Assembly (NCBI GenBank): GCA_019359545.1
Contig: JAHHHB010000071.1
Coordinates: 1-36,844 of the forward strand
Length of the DNA: 36,844 bases
Direction of reading: 5' to 3'
Source: Desmonostoc geniculatum HA4340-LM1
GTDB lineage: Bacteria > Cyanobacteriota > Cyanobacteriia > Cyanobacteriales > Nostocaceae
This document shows positions 25,661 to 33,885 of this stretch, one piece after another; position 1 is the first letter of the stretch, and each line of letters opens with the position of its first letter. A model generated the notes under the pieces. That model searched no databases. It was not told the origin of the DNA and saw only the letters and a list, made by a program, of their open reading frames with translations. The position numbers were made by a program, and so were the translations under genes.

Positions 25661-27244
25661 TCAATTCACAGCCGACAACTGGTAATTTGCGTTTTCTATC
25701 TGTTGTGCTTGTTGCTGTTGCTTTAATATTTCTAGTTGTGTTTCTAGTTCTAGCTTCACTTCATGACGGAAGCTGAAGAAGTGTTCGCCAAAACTCAATG
25801 CTACGAGGTAATCATACAATAAATCCGGTTTTTGGAGAGCGATCGCCATTAATTGCCACCAAAAACGCCAACGAGTTGACCGAACAATACCCTGTCGCCA
25901 AACAATTACCGGAAATAATCGTAATTCATGCCATGTCAGAGGACGTTTACCTTTGGGACGCTTACCTTGCATCAAGTTAAAGTGGTGAAAGGTGCGCTTG
26001 AGATAAAGCATCGGCTCATACAAATTCCAAAAAGTCTCAATATACTCCCTAATAACTTCTTCTAATGGGCGGGTAGGTACAAAGTTCATTAACCCTTTTT
26101 GAGAACCCATAAAATCCATCGAGCCTTCTTTGAGGCGTCCTTCTTGCTTGAGACGATTCCACATCGCTGTATTTGGTAATGCTTGCAGCAAACCAAGATG
26201 AGCTTGGGGAATACCAGTCTCTTCTACAAATGTTTGAATGCGTTGTCCTGCTGCTTTTTTTTCACCATCAAAACCAATAATAAACCCAGACATAATTTGT
26301 AGTCCGGCTCGTGTAATTTTGTAGCAAGATTCTGATAGCGATTGGCGGGTATTTTGTTCTTTATTGGCTACCGCTAGACTTTTCACATCTGGCGTTTCAA
26401 TGCCCATAAATACCATCCTAAAACCAGCCTGCACCATCAACTCAATCAACTCATCGTCCTCCGCGAGATTTAAGGACGCTTCTGTGAGTAACATAAATGG
26501 ATAGCTACGCTCTTGCATCCAAGGAATTAGCGATCGCAAAAACACCTTAGCACTGCGTTTATTGCCAATAAAATTGTCATCTACGACAAATACCAATCGC
26601 CGCCAGCCCATTTGATATAAGACTTCCATCTCAGCCAGCATTTGTTCTGGTGTTTTGGTGCGCGGCTTGCGACCAAATAACGTGATAATGTCGCAAAATT
26701 CACACTGAAATGGACAGCCCCGCGAAAATTGCACGGTAATTGCTAAGTAAGCATCTAAATCTAGTAAATCAAAGCGGGGTATGGGTGTTTGAGTGACATC
26801 AGGTTTTTCTGTAGCACGGAAAACTCCAGAAGTTTCTCCCCGCGCTAATGCTTCTAAAAACAAGGGGACAGTACATTCTCCCTCATCCAAAATTAAATAA
26901 TTAGCTCCTGCTTCTAAAACAAATTCTGGTACTGATGTTGCAAAAGGACCACCAACTGCAACTTTTTTACCTAACGCCACCCCTTTTTGAATTAACTCCC
27001 ACAAATCTTTTTTCTGGATAATCATTGCAGAGATGATTACTAGCTCACACCAAGCCCAGTCTTCATCTGTCTCTAGACGGACATTGCGATCGACTAGTCT
27101 AATTTCCCAATCACTTGGTAGCATTGCTGCTACTGTAATTAAGCCCAATGGCGGGTTTGTTGAACGTAACCCTGCCAAATCAAGGGTTTCCTGGTAAGAC
27201 CAGAAAGAATTGGGCATTATAGGCCAGAGTAGTAAAGCTTTCAT
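25661..27244 (-). CDS. B12-binding-domain radical SAM protein (DUF4070 type)
   Basis: This 527-residue protein has an N-terminal cobalamin-binding-like domain (about 1-145; PPLGLITVAAMLP, LVDRNVRLETDEDW, GKKVAVGGPFATSVPEF). A radical SAM domain follows, with the cluster motif CPFQCEFC near residue 176 (CxxxCxxC), and then a C-terminal DUF4070-like part ending in a Gln-rich tail. Its arrangement resembles the family that contains the hopanoid methylase HpnP, but the N-terminal sequence (LLWPIMPNSFWSYQETLDL) marks a different branch, so I do not assign that role. Chemistry is likely methylation or another radical modification of a lipid or polyketide-like substrate. The start codon at 27244 is ATG. 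Confidence 0.87.
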   Translation of the reverse strand: MKALLLWPIMPNSFWSYQETLDLAGLRSTNPPLGLITVAAMLPSDWEIRLVDRNVRLETDEDWAWCELVIISAMIIQKKDLWELIQKGVALGKKVAVGGPFATSVPEFVLEAGANYLILDEGECTVPLFLEALARGETSGVFRATEKPDVTQTPIPRFDLLDLDAYLAITVQFSRGCPFQCEFCDIITLFGRKPRTKTPEQMLAEMEVLYQMGWRRLVFVVDDNFIGNKRSAKVFLRSLIPWMQERSYPFMLLTEASLNLAEDDELIELMVQAGFRMVFMGIETPDVKSLAVANKEQNTRQSLSESCYKITRAGLQIMSGFIIGFDGEKKAAGQRIQTFVEETGIPQAHLGLLQALPNTAMWNRLKQEGRLKEGSMDFMGSQKGLMNFVPTRPLEEVIREYIETFWNLYEPMLYLKRTFHHFNLMQGKRPKGKRPLTWHELRLFPVIVWRQGIVRSTRWRFWWQLMAIALQKPDLLYDYLVALSFGEHFFSFRHEVKLELETQLEILKQQQQAQQIENANYQLSAVN

Positions 27245-27404
27245 CAGCAGACTCCCCGAAATGGAAAAGTTGACTAGATAATTTCCAGGTTACTGCTAGT
27301 TTCTCTAACAAAAAGTTAAATTTTATCTAGCGATGGGAACATAAGCTATGTAAACCACCTAGATAAGCAAAAAAGTGTTGATTACGACGTTATGCGGTTT
27401 AGTA
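27245..27404. other. Upstream region of the radical SAM gene
   Basis: This AT-rich 160 bases should contain the promoter of the radical SAM gene. It leads directly into the 21-bp repeat array. No gene is seen. Confidence 0.5.
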
Positions 27405-27572
27405 TTTTTGTTGCATCGCCCTGCATTTTTGTTGCATCGCCCTGCATTTTTGTTGCATCGCCCTGCATTTTTGTTGCATCGCCCTGCATTTTTGTTGCAT
27501 CGCCCTGCATTTTTGTTGCATCGCCCTGCACCTTTGTTGCATCGCCCTGCACCTTTGTTGCATCGCCTTGCA
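27405..27572. repeat. Eight tandem 21-bp repeats with phased T-tracts
   Basis: Eight units of 21 bases each begin with TTTTTG followed by TTGCATCGCCCTGCA. Units 1-6 (27405-27530) are identical. Units 7 (27531-27551) and 8 (27552-27572) start CCTTTG, and unit 8 also has CTTGCA at its end. The period is a multiple of three and the unit has no stop in any of the six frames, so long open frames on both strands here are artefacts. The array lies 160 bases upstream of the radical SAM gene and 90 bases before an Rpn remnant. Confidence 0.95.
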
Positions 27573-27601
27573 AAAATTAACCCACCTTCTATTTCCAGTA
27601 G

Positions 27602-27629
27602 AGTAGATTGGGCATTAGAATGCCTACTC
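27602..27629. repeat. Small inverted repeat after the tandem array
   Basis: AGTAG...GGCATT and AATGCC...TACT form a hairpin with a two-base loop and a small internal bulge. It lies between the tandem array and the Rpn remnant. Confidence 0.4.
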
Positions 27630-27660
27630 TAAAAGCTAATTCTGTAAACGAAAATAACTC

Positions 27661-27799
27661 GATACTTATGAACGGGTCTTTGCAGAATCCTCGCGATCGC
27701 ATTCAAACTCTCAACCTAGAACAATTAGAAAATCTTGGCGAAGCACTGTTAGATTTTACCAGTATGGCTGATTTGCAGGCTTGGTTAGAAGCAAAATGA
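27661..27799 (+). pseudogene. Internally deleted Rpn/DUF4351 remnant
   Basis: Two pieces of the Rpn gene family are joined here in different frames. Piece one (27661-27693) encodes DTYERVFAESS, matching LYERVFAESS of the intact gene at 21256. Piece two (27692-27799) encodes RIQTLNLEQLENLGEALLDF, then TSMADLQAWLEAK and stop, matching its C-terminus. About 160 residues between them are missing. The junction falls in a HIP1 octamer (27693-27700). A short ORF starting upstream (27608) can be drawn through piece two, but its first half is unrelated, so I treat this as a relic. Confidence 0.8.
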
Positions 27800-28040
27800 T
27801 TAAATAGCCTTTCAAACTTCCAGATAGCAACTTTGCAATCTCCCGAAATTCAAATCAAATCCGCTGTCATCACTAAATTTCTAATTCCCAACGGCGAGTT
27901 GACCAGGAAAATGTCAAAATTAAATGAGTTTTGCACCAAGCGCGTTTGAGTTGATGCAGCCTCTTGTAGTGAACAGAGGCTAATTGTCACCAGACCGCCA
28001 CTTGATTAGCGCAGATTTGAGATAACTAAGTTGAGAATTT
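27800..28040. other. trpS upstream region
   Basis: This is 241 bases of non-coding sequence before trpS. I looked for a leader peptide rich in Trp codons and saw none. No gene is visible. Confidence 0.4.
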
Positions 28041-29051
28041 ATGGGCAAGCAACGTGTTCTTTCTGGAGTTCAACCAACCGGCAATTACCATCTAGGCAAC
28101 TACTTGGGAGCCATTCGCAACTGGGTAGAAGGTCAGAGCGAATACGAAAATTACCTCTTTGTGGCTGATTTGCACGCAATTACAGTGCCACATGACCCAA
28201 CACAGTTGGCAGCTGATACCTACACTCTGGTTGCTTTGTATCTAGCTTGTGGTCTTGATTTAAATCACTCCACCATTTTTGTGCAATCCCACGTTTGTGC
28301 CCACAGTGAACTCACCTGGTTGCTCAACTGTATTACACCCCTAAACTGGCTGCAAGATATGATCCAGTTTAAGGAAAAGGCCGTCAAACAGGGAGAAAAT
28401 GTGAGTGCAGGCTTGTTGGATTACCCAGTGCTGATGGCAGCTGATATTTTGCTTTACCAACCGGATAAAGTGCCAGTGGGTGAAGACCAAAAGCAACACT
28501 TGGAATTGACACGGGATATTGCAGCTCGGTTAAATCACCAATTTGGTAAACCAGATCAACCAGTTCTGAAGTTACCAGACCCTTTGATTCCCAAGGAAGG
28601 GGCAAGGGTGATGAGTTTGGCGGACGGTACACGCAAAATGTCCAAGTCCGATCCTTCTGACTTAAGTCGCATCAATTTGCTAGATTCACCAGAGCAAATT
28701 CAATACAAGATTAAGCGTTGTAAAACCGATCCGATTCGTGGTCTGACTTTTGACGATCCGGAGCGTCCAGAGTGTAATAATTTGTTAACTCTGTATACAT
28801 TGCTTTCTGGTAAAACAAAGGAAGATGTAGCAGTTGAGTGTCAGGATATGGGCTGGGGACAATTCAAGCCATTATTCACGGATGCGATAATTGAGTCTCT
28901 CAAACCAATCCAAGAAAAATATCACGCGATAACTCAGGATAAAAGTTACTTAGAGTCTGTGTTGCGAGATGGAGGCGAAAAAGCTAGAGCGATCGCCAAT
29001 CAAACTTTATCACAAGTAAAAGTTGCTTTGGGTTACTCCCTGCCTCTATGA
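28041..29051 (+). CDS. trpS: Tryptophanyl-tRNA synthetase
   Basis: TrpRS charges tRNA-Trp with tryptophan in the cytoplasm. The 336-residue length is normal for bacterial class Ic enzymes. The HIGH-type motif is HLGN (residues 17-20, in PTGNYHLGNYLGA) and the KMSKS motif is at residues 199-203. DYPVLMAADILLY, GEDQKQHLELTRDIA and GLLDYPV are further family hallmarks. Three HIP1-type or CGATCG sites occur near the 3' end. It is followed by a palindromic repeat and then a metF-like gene. Confidence 0.97.
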   Translation: MGKQRVLSGVQPTGNYHLGNYLGAIRNWVEGQSEYENYLFVADLHAITVPHDPTQLAADTYTLVALYLACGLDLNHSTIFVQSHVCAHSELTWLLNCITPLNWLQDMIQFKEKAVKQGENVSAGLLDYPVLMAADILLYQPDKVPVGEDQKQHLELTRDIAARLNHQFGKPDQPVLKLPDPLIPKEGARVMSLADGTRKMSKSDPSDLSRINLLDSPEQIQYKIKRCKTDPIRGLTFDDPERPECNNLLTLYTLLSGKTKEDVAVECQDMGWGQFKPLFTDAIIESLKPIQEKYHAITQDKSYLESVLRDGGEKARAIANQTLSQVKVALGYSLPL

Positions 29052-29137
29052 GTTTTACCTTTTGGGTGTGATTTGTTATACCATTTAACAAGAGAGAATT
29101 CAGCAATCAGTCGCCAGAATTTTCCAATTGAATTCTG

Positions 29138-29208
29138 TAGAGATGCGATTAATGAGCCAGCGCGTTGCGGGGGTTCCCCCCGTTGTAGCGACTGGCGTCG
29201 CGTCTCTA
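29138..29208. repeat. Palindromic Nostoc-type element (about 71 bp)
   Basis: Outer arms TAGAGATGCG (29138-29147) and CGCGTCTCTA (29199-29208) pair with one G-U. Inside, GCCAG/CTGGC and GGGG/CCCC nest around TTCC. It looks like a dispersed palindromic element between trpS and the metF-like gene, and is followed directly by a GAATTCT/GACTTCT heptamer tract (29211-29252). Confidence 0.6.
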
Positions 29209-29283
29209 GTTCTGAATTCTGAATTCTGACTTCTGACTTCTGACTTCTAACTTGTTCTTTAATAAATCCAGATTTCTAATGAT

Positions 29284-30204
29284 ATGCATCATACCCATAG
29301 CCCCACTACCTTCCGTAGAGCCGTGCAAACAGGTGAATTTCTCATTACAGCTGAAGTAGCACCTCCAAAAGGGGGAGATCCAGCCCACATGATTAAAATG
29401 GCGGCGACTCTTAAGGGGAGGGTTCATGCCGTCAATATTACCGATGGTAGCCGCGCCGTACTGCGGATGTCTTCGTTGATGGCATCAGTAATTTTATTAC
29501 AAAACGGTGTAGAGCCGATTTGTCAATTTGCTTGCCGCGATCGCAACCGCATTGGTTTACAAGCTGATTTGATGGGCGCTCATGCCTTGGGCATACACAA
29601 TATATTAGCCCTAACTGGTGACCCAGTAAAAGCAGGCGATCATGCCGATGCCAAAGCTGTTTTTGACTTGGAAGCTGTGCGACTGCTGCAAACGATCCGC
29701 AAGCTGAATCAAGGCGTTGATTGCAACGATAAACCCCTAACTGATGGGGCGCTAGATTTATTTGCTGGCGCCGCAGTAGATCCGCAATGTAAGAGTTGGT
29801 CAGGTTTACAAAGTCGATTTGAACGCAAAATCGAAGCCGGAGCGCAATTTTTTCAAAGTCAATTGATTACCGATTTTGAACGCCTAGAAAAATTTATGGA
29901 CACAATTGCTGCTGGCTATAAAAAACCGATTTTGGCAGGAATTTTTCTGTTGAAATCGGCAAAGAATGCCCACTTTATTAATAAGTGTGTTCCGGGCGTA
30001 GATATTCCCCAACATATTATTGAGAGATTGGCAAAAGCCAAAGACCCTCTTGAAGAAGGAATGAAAATTGCCGCCGAACAAGTGCAGATAGCGCGGCAAT
30101 TATGTCAAGGTGTCCACATGATGGCGGTGAAACGTGAAGATTTAATTGCACCAATTTTAGATTTAGCTGGAGTTGCTCAAGTTAATCAGTTGGTATCAAG
30201 ATAA
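29284..30204 (+). CDS. metF: Methylenetetrahydrofolate reductase family protein
   Basis: This 306-residue protein is a TIM-barrel flavoprotein of the MTHFR family, reducing 5,10-methylene-THF to 5-methyl-THF for methionine synthesis. Family segments include ITAEVAPPKGGD (catalytic-acid region), AVNITDG, CQFACRDRNRIGLQADLMGA, NILALTGDP, GAQFFQSQLITDF and KKPILAGIFLL. The length matches bacterial MetF (about 290-300 residues). The start is ATG at 29284. The family also has members of less certain reaction, so the symbol is moderately sure. A terminator follows at 30227-30260. Confidence 0.88.
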   Translation: MHHTHSPTTFRRAVQTGEFLITAEVAPPKGGDPAHMIKMAATLKGRVHAVNITDGSRAVLRMSSLMASVILLQNGVEPICQFACRDRNRIGLQADLMGAHALGIHNILALTGDPVKAGDHADAKAVFDLEAVRLLQTIRKLNQGVDCNDKPLTDGALDLFAGAAVDPQCKSWSGLQSRFERKIEAGAQFFQSQLITDFERLEKFMDTIAAGYKKPILAGIFLLKSAKNAHFINKCVPGVDIPQHIIERLAKAKDPLEEGMKIAAEQVQIARQLCQGVHMMAVKREDLIAPILDLAGVAQVNQLVSR

Positions 30205-30226
30205 ACGAAGTAATGCATTTTTGATG

Positions 30227-30260
30227 AAAGCAGTTGGTTATTCCATCTGCTTTTTTTTTA
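30227..30260 (+). terminator. Rho-independent terminator after metF
   Basis: AAAGCAG (30227-30233) and CTGCTTT (30247-30253) enclose a 13-base loop and run into nine T residues. Confidence 0.75.
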
Positions 30261-30330
30261 AATTGAAACAGTAGGCGATCGCTATTTTTGATAAACTTTA
30301 AACACACACTTTTAGCTGAACTCAATTACA

Positions 30331-31143
30331 GTGCAAACTGACAAAATATTTTATAGCTTATTTCAAGCTTTTCCTAGTATATTTTTTGCTATAATTGGTA
30401 ATGACGCTGTTAATGTTAATGCCTATGAATTTGTTTCCATTGAAGTGAAAGAAACTGCCTTTCGCATTGATGGGGTATTTGTTCCTACAAGTGAAACTAT
30501 AGAGCAACCACTATACTTTGTTGAAGTTCAGTTTCAACTAGATTCGACTTTTTACAGACGCTTATTTGCCGAAATCTTTGTTTATTTGCGCCAAAACGAA
30601 TCAGTAAACTATTGGCGTGCAGTGGTTATCTATCCGCAAAGGAGTTTAGATCCAAGCGATCGCCTACCGTATGAGTTGCTGCTAAACAGTTCACAAGTGC
30701 AACGTATTTATCTAGATGAACTAGGTACAGCGGAGAATTCATTGCAAGTAGCGATCGTCAAATTAATTATCGAAAAAGAAGAGACGGCCGTTGATAAGGG
30801 TAGAGAATTGATTTTGCAGGCAAGACAACAACTAGCAGACGAAGCAACCAAAAAGCAAATTGTAGAATTGATAGAAACCATCTTGTTGTACAAATTTACC
30901 CGGTTAAGCCGAGAGGAGTTGGCAGAAATGTTGGGCATAGACGAAGAATTCAAAAAAACAAGAATGTATCAATCAATCAAGCAAGACGGCTTGGAGGAAG
31001 GTCGCCAGGAAGGTCGCCAGGAAGCTAAATTAGAAGCTGTTCCGAGGTTGTTGTCACTAGGATTAAGTATGGAACAAGTAGCAGTGGCTCTGGATTTAAC
31101 AGCTGAGCAAGTACAGCAAGCGGCTGAAAATCAGTCTAGCTGA
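30331..31143 (+). CDS. Rpn-family PD-(D/E)XK nuclease-like protein (DUF2887)
   Basis: This 270-residue protein is a paralogue of the gene at 21256. Asp47 (RIDGVF) and Glu65-x-Gln67 (VEVQFQ) fall at identical positions. The core is followed by LLYKFTRLSREELAEMLGI. In place of DUF4351 it has a Glu/Arg/Gln-rich stretch with a short tandem duplication (EEGRQEGRQEA) and a C-terminal helix-turn-like segment (LLSLGLSMEQVAVALDLTAE). The start is GTG with no clear ribosome-binding site. It is followed by a strong terminator. Function is inferred from the family only. Confidence 0.87.
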   Translation: MQTDKIFYSLFQAFPSIFFAIIGNDAVNVNAYEFVSIEVKETAFRIDGVFVPTSETIEQPLYFVEVQFQLDSTFYRRLFAEIFVYLRQNESVNYWRAVVIYPQRSLDPSDRLPYELLLNSSQVQRIYLDELGTAENSLQVAIVKLIIEKEETAVDKGRELILQARQQLADEATKKQIVELIETILLYKFTRLSREELAEMLGIDEEFKKTRMYQSIKQDGLEEGRQEGRQEAKLEAVPRLLSLGLSMEQVAVALDLTAEQVQQAAENQSS

Positions 31144-31170
31144 TTGTGGGTCGAAGAGATTCCCAGAACT

Positions 31171-31213
31171 AAAGTCGAGGGGAGTGTTACTACTCCTCTC
31201 GACTTTAACTTTT
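31171..31213 (+). terminator. Terminator after the second Rpn gene
   Basis: AAAGTCGAGGGGAGT (31171-31185) pairs with ACTCCTCTCGACTTT (31192-31206), a 15-bp stem with one G-U, followed by AACTTTT. Confidence 0.8.
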
Positions 31214-31396
31214 ATCATGCTCCCGAATTGTGTATTTGTATTACTTCGATAATGTTTTACACATCATCGAGTGCTTACTAGAGGCGATCGCTATCACATT
31301 ATTCAACTATCAAACATTAGCCCATAGCGGCATAATATCACTCATAACATAAACCACTAAGCCGCTTACACAAGTCTATTGCATCTGGGCATTTGG

Positions 31397-31642
31397 TTAC
31401 ATCTTACCGTGTTGCATCACTTCTTGTAGGTGGTGGCGAATTTCTTTTGCTTGCTCAATATCAGATTGCCGCAATTTTTGGAACAACTCTACACAAGGCT
31501 GGGAACCTACTTGTTGTGCATCTTTGATGTAAGTGTCGTAAGCCTTAACAGCTTCAGCCTTGTTGTGCAACACGGTGACAAAATCGTACTCCAAGTTACT
31601 AATTGGTTCTTGAGACTGTCCATTACCTGTATTTTTAGCCAT
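31397..31642 (-). CDS. Small helical protein, unknown function
   Basis: This 81-residue protein looks wholly helical, with heptad-like spacing (LEYDFVTVLHNKAEAVKAYD, FQKLRQSDIEQAKEIRHHLQEV). The YD...Y and Glu/His pattern is reminiscent of ferritin-like four-helix proteins, but only two helices fit in this length, so it may dimerise. No metal site can be confirmed. AGAGG eight bases before the ATG supports the start. I recognise the type as common in cyanobacteria without an assigned role. Confidence 0.78.
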   Translation of the reverse strand: MAKNTGNGQSQEPISNLEYDFVTVLHNKAEAVKAYDTYIKDAQQVGSQPCVELFQKLRQSDIEQAKEIRHHLQEVMQHGKM

Positions 31643-31767
31643 TGTTTGAACCTCTTTGTAGGATTTCTAATTAACTTTATACTCACCCTAAAAGAGCAAT
31701 TCATCTCCCAAAAAGAGTATATTTAAATACGCCGTAAGTACCTTACAAAGGTAGATTATATTAATTC

Positions 31768-31840
31768 GTATTTGTCATTTGTCATTTGTTATTATTCTCG
31801 TGCTTCCTCATCTCCCCACTCCCCACTCCCCACTCCCTAG
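31768..31840. repeat. GTCATTT and CCCCACT heptamer mosaic
   Basis: GTCATTT units are followed by CTCCCCACTCCCCACTCCCC. This is the reverse complement of the mosaic at 17063-17146. Confidence 0.75.
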
Positions 31841-31852
31841 TTTCAGAGGAAT

Positions 31853-32401
31853 TTATCCAAGAGGTTGATTTTCATCACATTGACGTGAATACTGGAATTC
31901 CAGATCCTTTTGTCGTTCCCTACCTCCTTTATAGGCAATAGGGCACAACTTAGTGTTAGCACTTATACAATCCATGTGCGGCGTTTTAGCACAGACTACC
32001 AGTAAGCCACCCAGAATAAACAATAAGCCGCAAATTGCAACTGTCTGAAAGGAAGAAATTTCTAGTACACCGTGAACTACTATTTCTCGCAGAACAGAAA
32101 CAATTGTTACCTCAACTGCTACTCCCACAGAAATACTATGTTCTTGTAAGTAGACCATTAATAGTCGAAATAACTCGACTAAAATCAACACAAATAGTAT
32201 TTTTGCAGTCACATGTTTATAGTCTAGTGGCTGCATGAGGGCAATACCTATCCCCCACAATTGGATCAGCATCACGGCGAACAAACCCAAACACAAGACA
32301 ATCACAATTAAGTCTTGGAAAGCCTCCATGTTGCGAACAATAGAGTGGCGATCTAGCCAGCGATCGCAAAATAAAAATCGACTCTTCAGGCGCTTTTGCA
32401 T
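31853..32401 (-). CDS. PsiE-like membrane protein (phosphate-starvation-inducible family)
   Basis: This 182-residue protein has four predicted membrane spans: about 30-50 (LIVIVLCLGLFAVMLIQLW), 66-84 (ILFVLILVELFRLLMVYL), 93-112 and 117-137 (VAICGLLFILGGLLVVCA). ELFRLLMVYLQEHSISVGVA followed by VSVLREIVVHG is the family core. The C-terminal 40 residues are polar and cytoplasmic, with several Cys. The role of PsiE proteins is not known. No Pho box was identified upstream. The start is ATG at 32401. Confidence 0.83.
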   Translation of the reverse strand: MQKRLKSRFLFCDRWLDRHSIVRNMEAFQDLIVIVLCLGLFAVMLIQLWGIGIALMQPLDYKHVTAKILFVLILVELFRLLMVYLQEHSISVGVAVEVTIVSVLREIVVHGVLEISSFQTVAICGLLFILGGLLVVCAKTPHMDCISANTKLCPIAYKGGRERQKDLEFQYSRQCDENQPLG

Positions 32402-32700
32402 GTACGTTTCATTCCTATCAGGACAAGTTCAGACAACACCAGCGAGTCAACCCAATAGTTTTATGTTACAGCAGAATTCAGAATTCAGGAGTCAGAATTC
32501 AGGAGTCAGAATTCAGAATTTATCAGGAATCTAGTAGGATTGGTATATTGACTTATCACATATTTTTATCTTTGAACTCTTATACGGGATTTTAAAGAAA
32601 GTAAAGTACATCACCAAAGTCTCAAACTCTAACATCAAGTGGTTTTTTATTCAGAATTCTGAATTCTGAATTCTGAATTATTCTGTTCACGATTCACTAT
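32402..32700. other. Gap with two GAATTCT mosaics
   Basis: CAGAATTCAGGAGT units lie at 32471-32521 and GAATTCT units at 32650-32690. These are the same heptamer family in both orientations. No gene is seen. Confidence 0.55.
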
Positions 32701-33603
32701 TCATTGATTTAAATTTTGTGCTTGCTGCAACAATTGTTCGGCATTTTTTGCCCATTGAGAATTCCCCTGAGCCTTGTATAAATCTCTGGCAAATTGCAAT
32801 ACTTGTACAGCATCGCTATATTGTTGTAACTGCATAAAAACTAACCCAGCGCCATAATAAGCGTTGGGATAGTTAGAGTTAGCTTCGGCTGATTTCCTAA
32901 AAGCCTCTAACGCTTCTTGTAATTTGCGTTGATTAAACGAAATTGAACCAAGATTATAATAAGCTTCTGGATATTTGGGATTAATTTTTACCGCTTGATT
33001 AAAAGCATCTCTAGCTTGATCGAGTTTGCCTTGTTGCAGATAACACATCCCAATATGATAAGGAGGTTCTGGTGCATTTTTGCTATATTGTATGGCTTTT
33101 TTAAAAGATGCGATCGCCCGATCGCAATCTCGTTTTTGTTCTCGCAGCAAACCTAAGTTATAGTGAGCAAATCCTAGTTTGGGATCGAGTTCTAATGCAC
33201 GCAGCAAGTAATCGTTTGCTAACTCTAAATTATTGCCTTCTAACAATGCACCGCCTAAATTAGCAAAAGCTGGAGCAAACTTAGGATCGGCTTGGGTTGC
33301 TCGATAAAATGCGTCCGCAGAGGGTTGTAATTGTCCTGTTTGTCGTAATGCTAGCCCTAAGTTATAGTGGGCTGCTGCTAATGTCGGATCTAATTGACTT
33401 GCTTGTTTAAAAGCAGCGATCGCATCTTGGACTCTTCCCGCCTGAATTGCTTGTAAGCCCTGGTTTAACCAGTCTACAGCAGTTCGACTATTAGATTGTG
33501 CCAGTAGAGGGGGAGATAAGGGAGATGAGGGAGAGGCGAGGCTACCTACTAATATCAAACTGATTAAAGTTGCTATGGGATATTTATAGAGTGATAATCT
33601 CAT
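32701..33603 (-). CDS. Secreted or periplasmic tetratricopeptide-repeat protein
   Basis: This 300-residue protein begins with a signal peptide (MRLSLYKYPIATLISLILVG, probable cleavage after LLAQ/near residue 36), then seven to eight TPR units of 34 residues (for example AHYNLGLALRQTGQLQPSAD, AYYNLGSISFNQRKLQEALE). TPR solenoids bind other proteins, so a scaffold role in the envelope is likely; the partner is unknown. The start is ATG at 33603; the TTG at 33624 adds seven residues. The signal region's SPSSPLSPPL segment is encoded by a GGGAGATAAGGGAGATGAGG repeat like that at 17090, an unusual invasion of coding sequence. Confidence 0.87.
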   Translation of the reverse strand: MRLSLYKYPIATLISLILVGSLASPSSPLSPPLLAQSNSRTAVDWLNQGLQAIQAGRVQDAIAAFKQASQLDPTLAAAHYNLGLALRQTGQLQPSADAFYRATQADPKFAPAFANLGGALLEGNNLELANDYLLRALELDPKLGFAHYNLGLLREQKRDCDRAIASFKKAIQYSKNAPEPPYHIGMCYLQQGKLDQARDAFNQAVKINPKYPEAYYNLGSISFNQRKLQEALEAFRKSAEANSNYPNAYYGAGLVFMQLQQYSDAVQVLQFARDLYKAQGNSQWAKNAEQLLQQAQNLNQ

Positions 33604-33885
33604 AGATTTTCTCAATCTGGGCAATTTTCAGTTACGTTTACTTCACAAAAAATTTGGTGGATGCTGAAGTTTTTTACAAAACTTGTTGATTGAGTATTAA
33701 ACTTTGTGTTGCTTAACTTTTCTTAAACTAAATCTTACAACAGGCTACAATTTTTTTAACTTTGGATTAAAGGTAGGATAATAACAAATTAAAGAAGGGG
33801 TAATTTTGACTCCAGAGAACCATTTTTTATCCCTGATATAGATAGCGTAATGCGGTTGGGAATCAATTACCGCAAGGGAGGTTTT

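Noticed and set aside
25661..27244. Assignment of the radical SAM protein as hopanoid methylase HpnP
   Set aside because: Domain order fits, but the N-terminal sequence differs clearly from the HpnP pattern I know, and no hopanoid genes are nearby.
27375..27632. Long open frames on both strands across the 21-bp array
   Set aside because: The 21-base unit has no stop in any frame and a length divisible by three, so open frames arise automatically; the products are pure seven-residue repeats.
27608..27660. N-terminal half of a 63-codon frame in front of the Rpn remnant
   Set aside because: Only the C-terminal part resembles a protein family; the first half is chance in-frame sequence crossing a hairpin and fragment one of the remnant.
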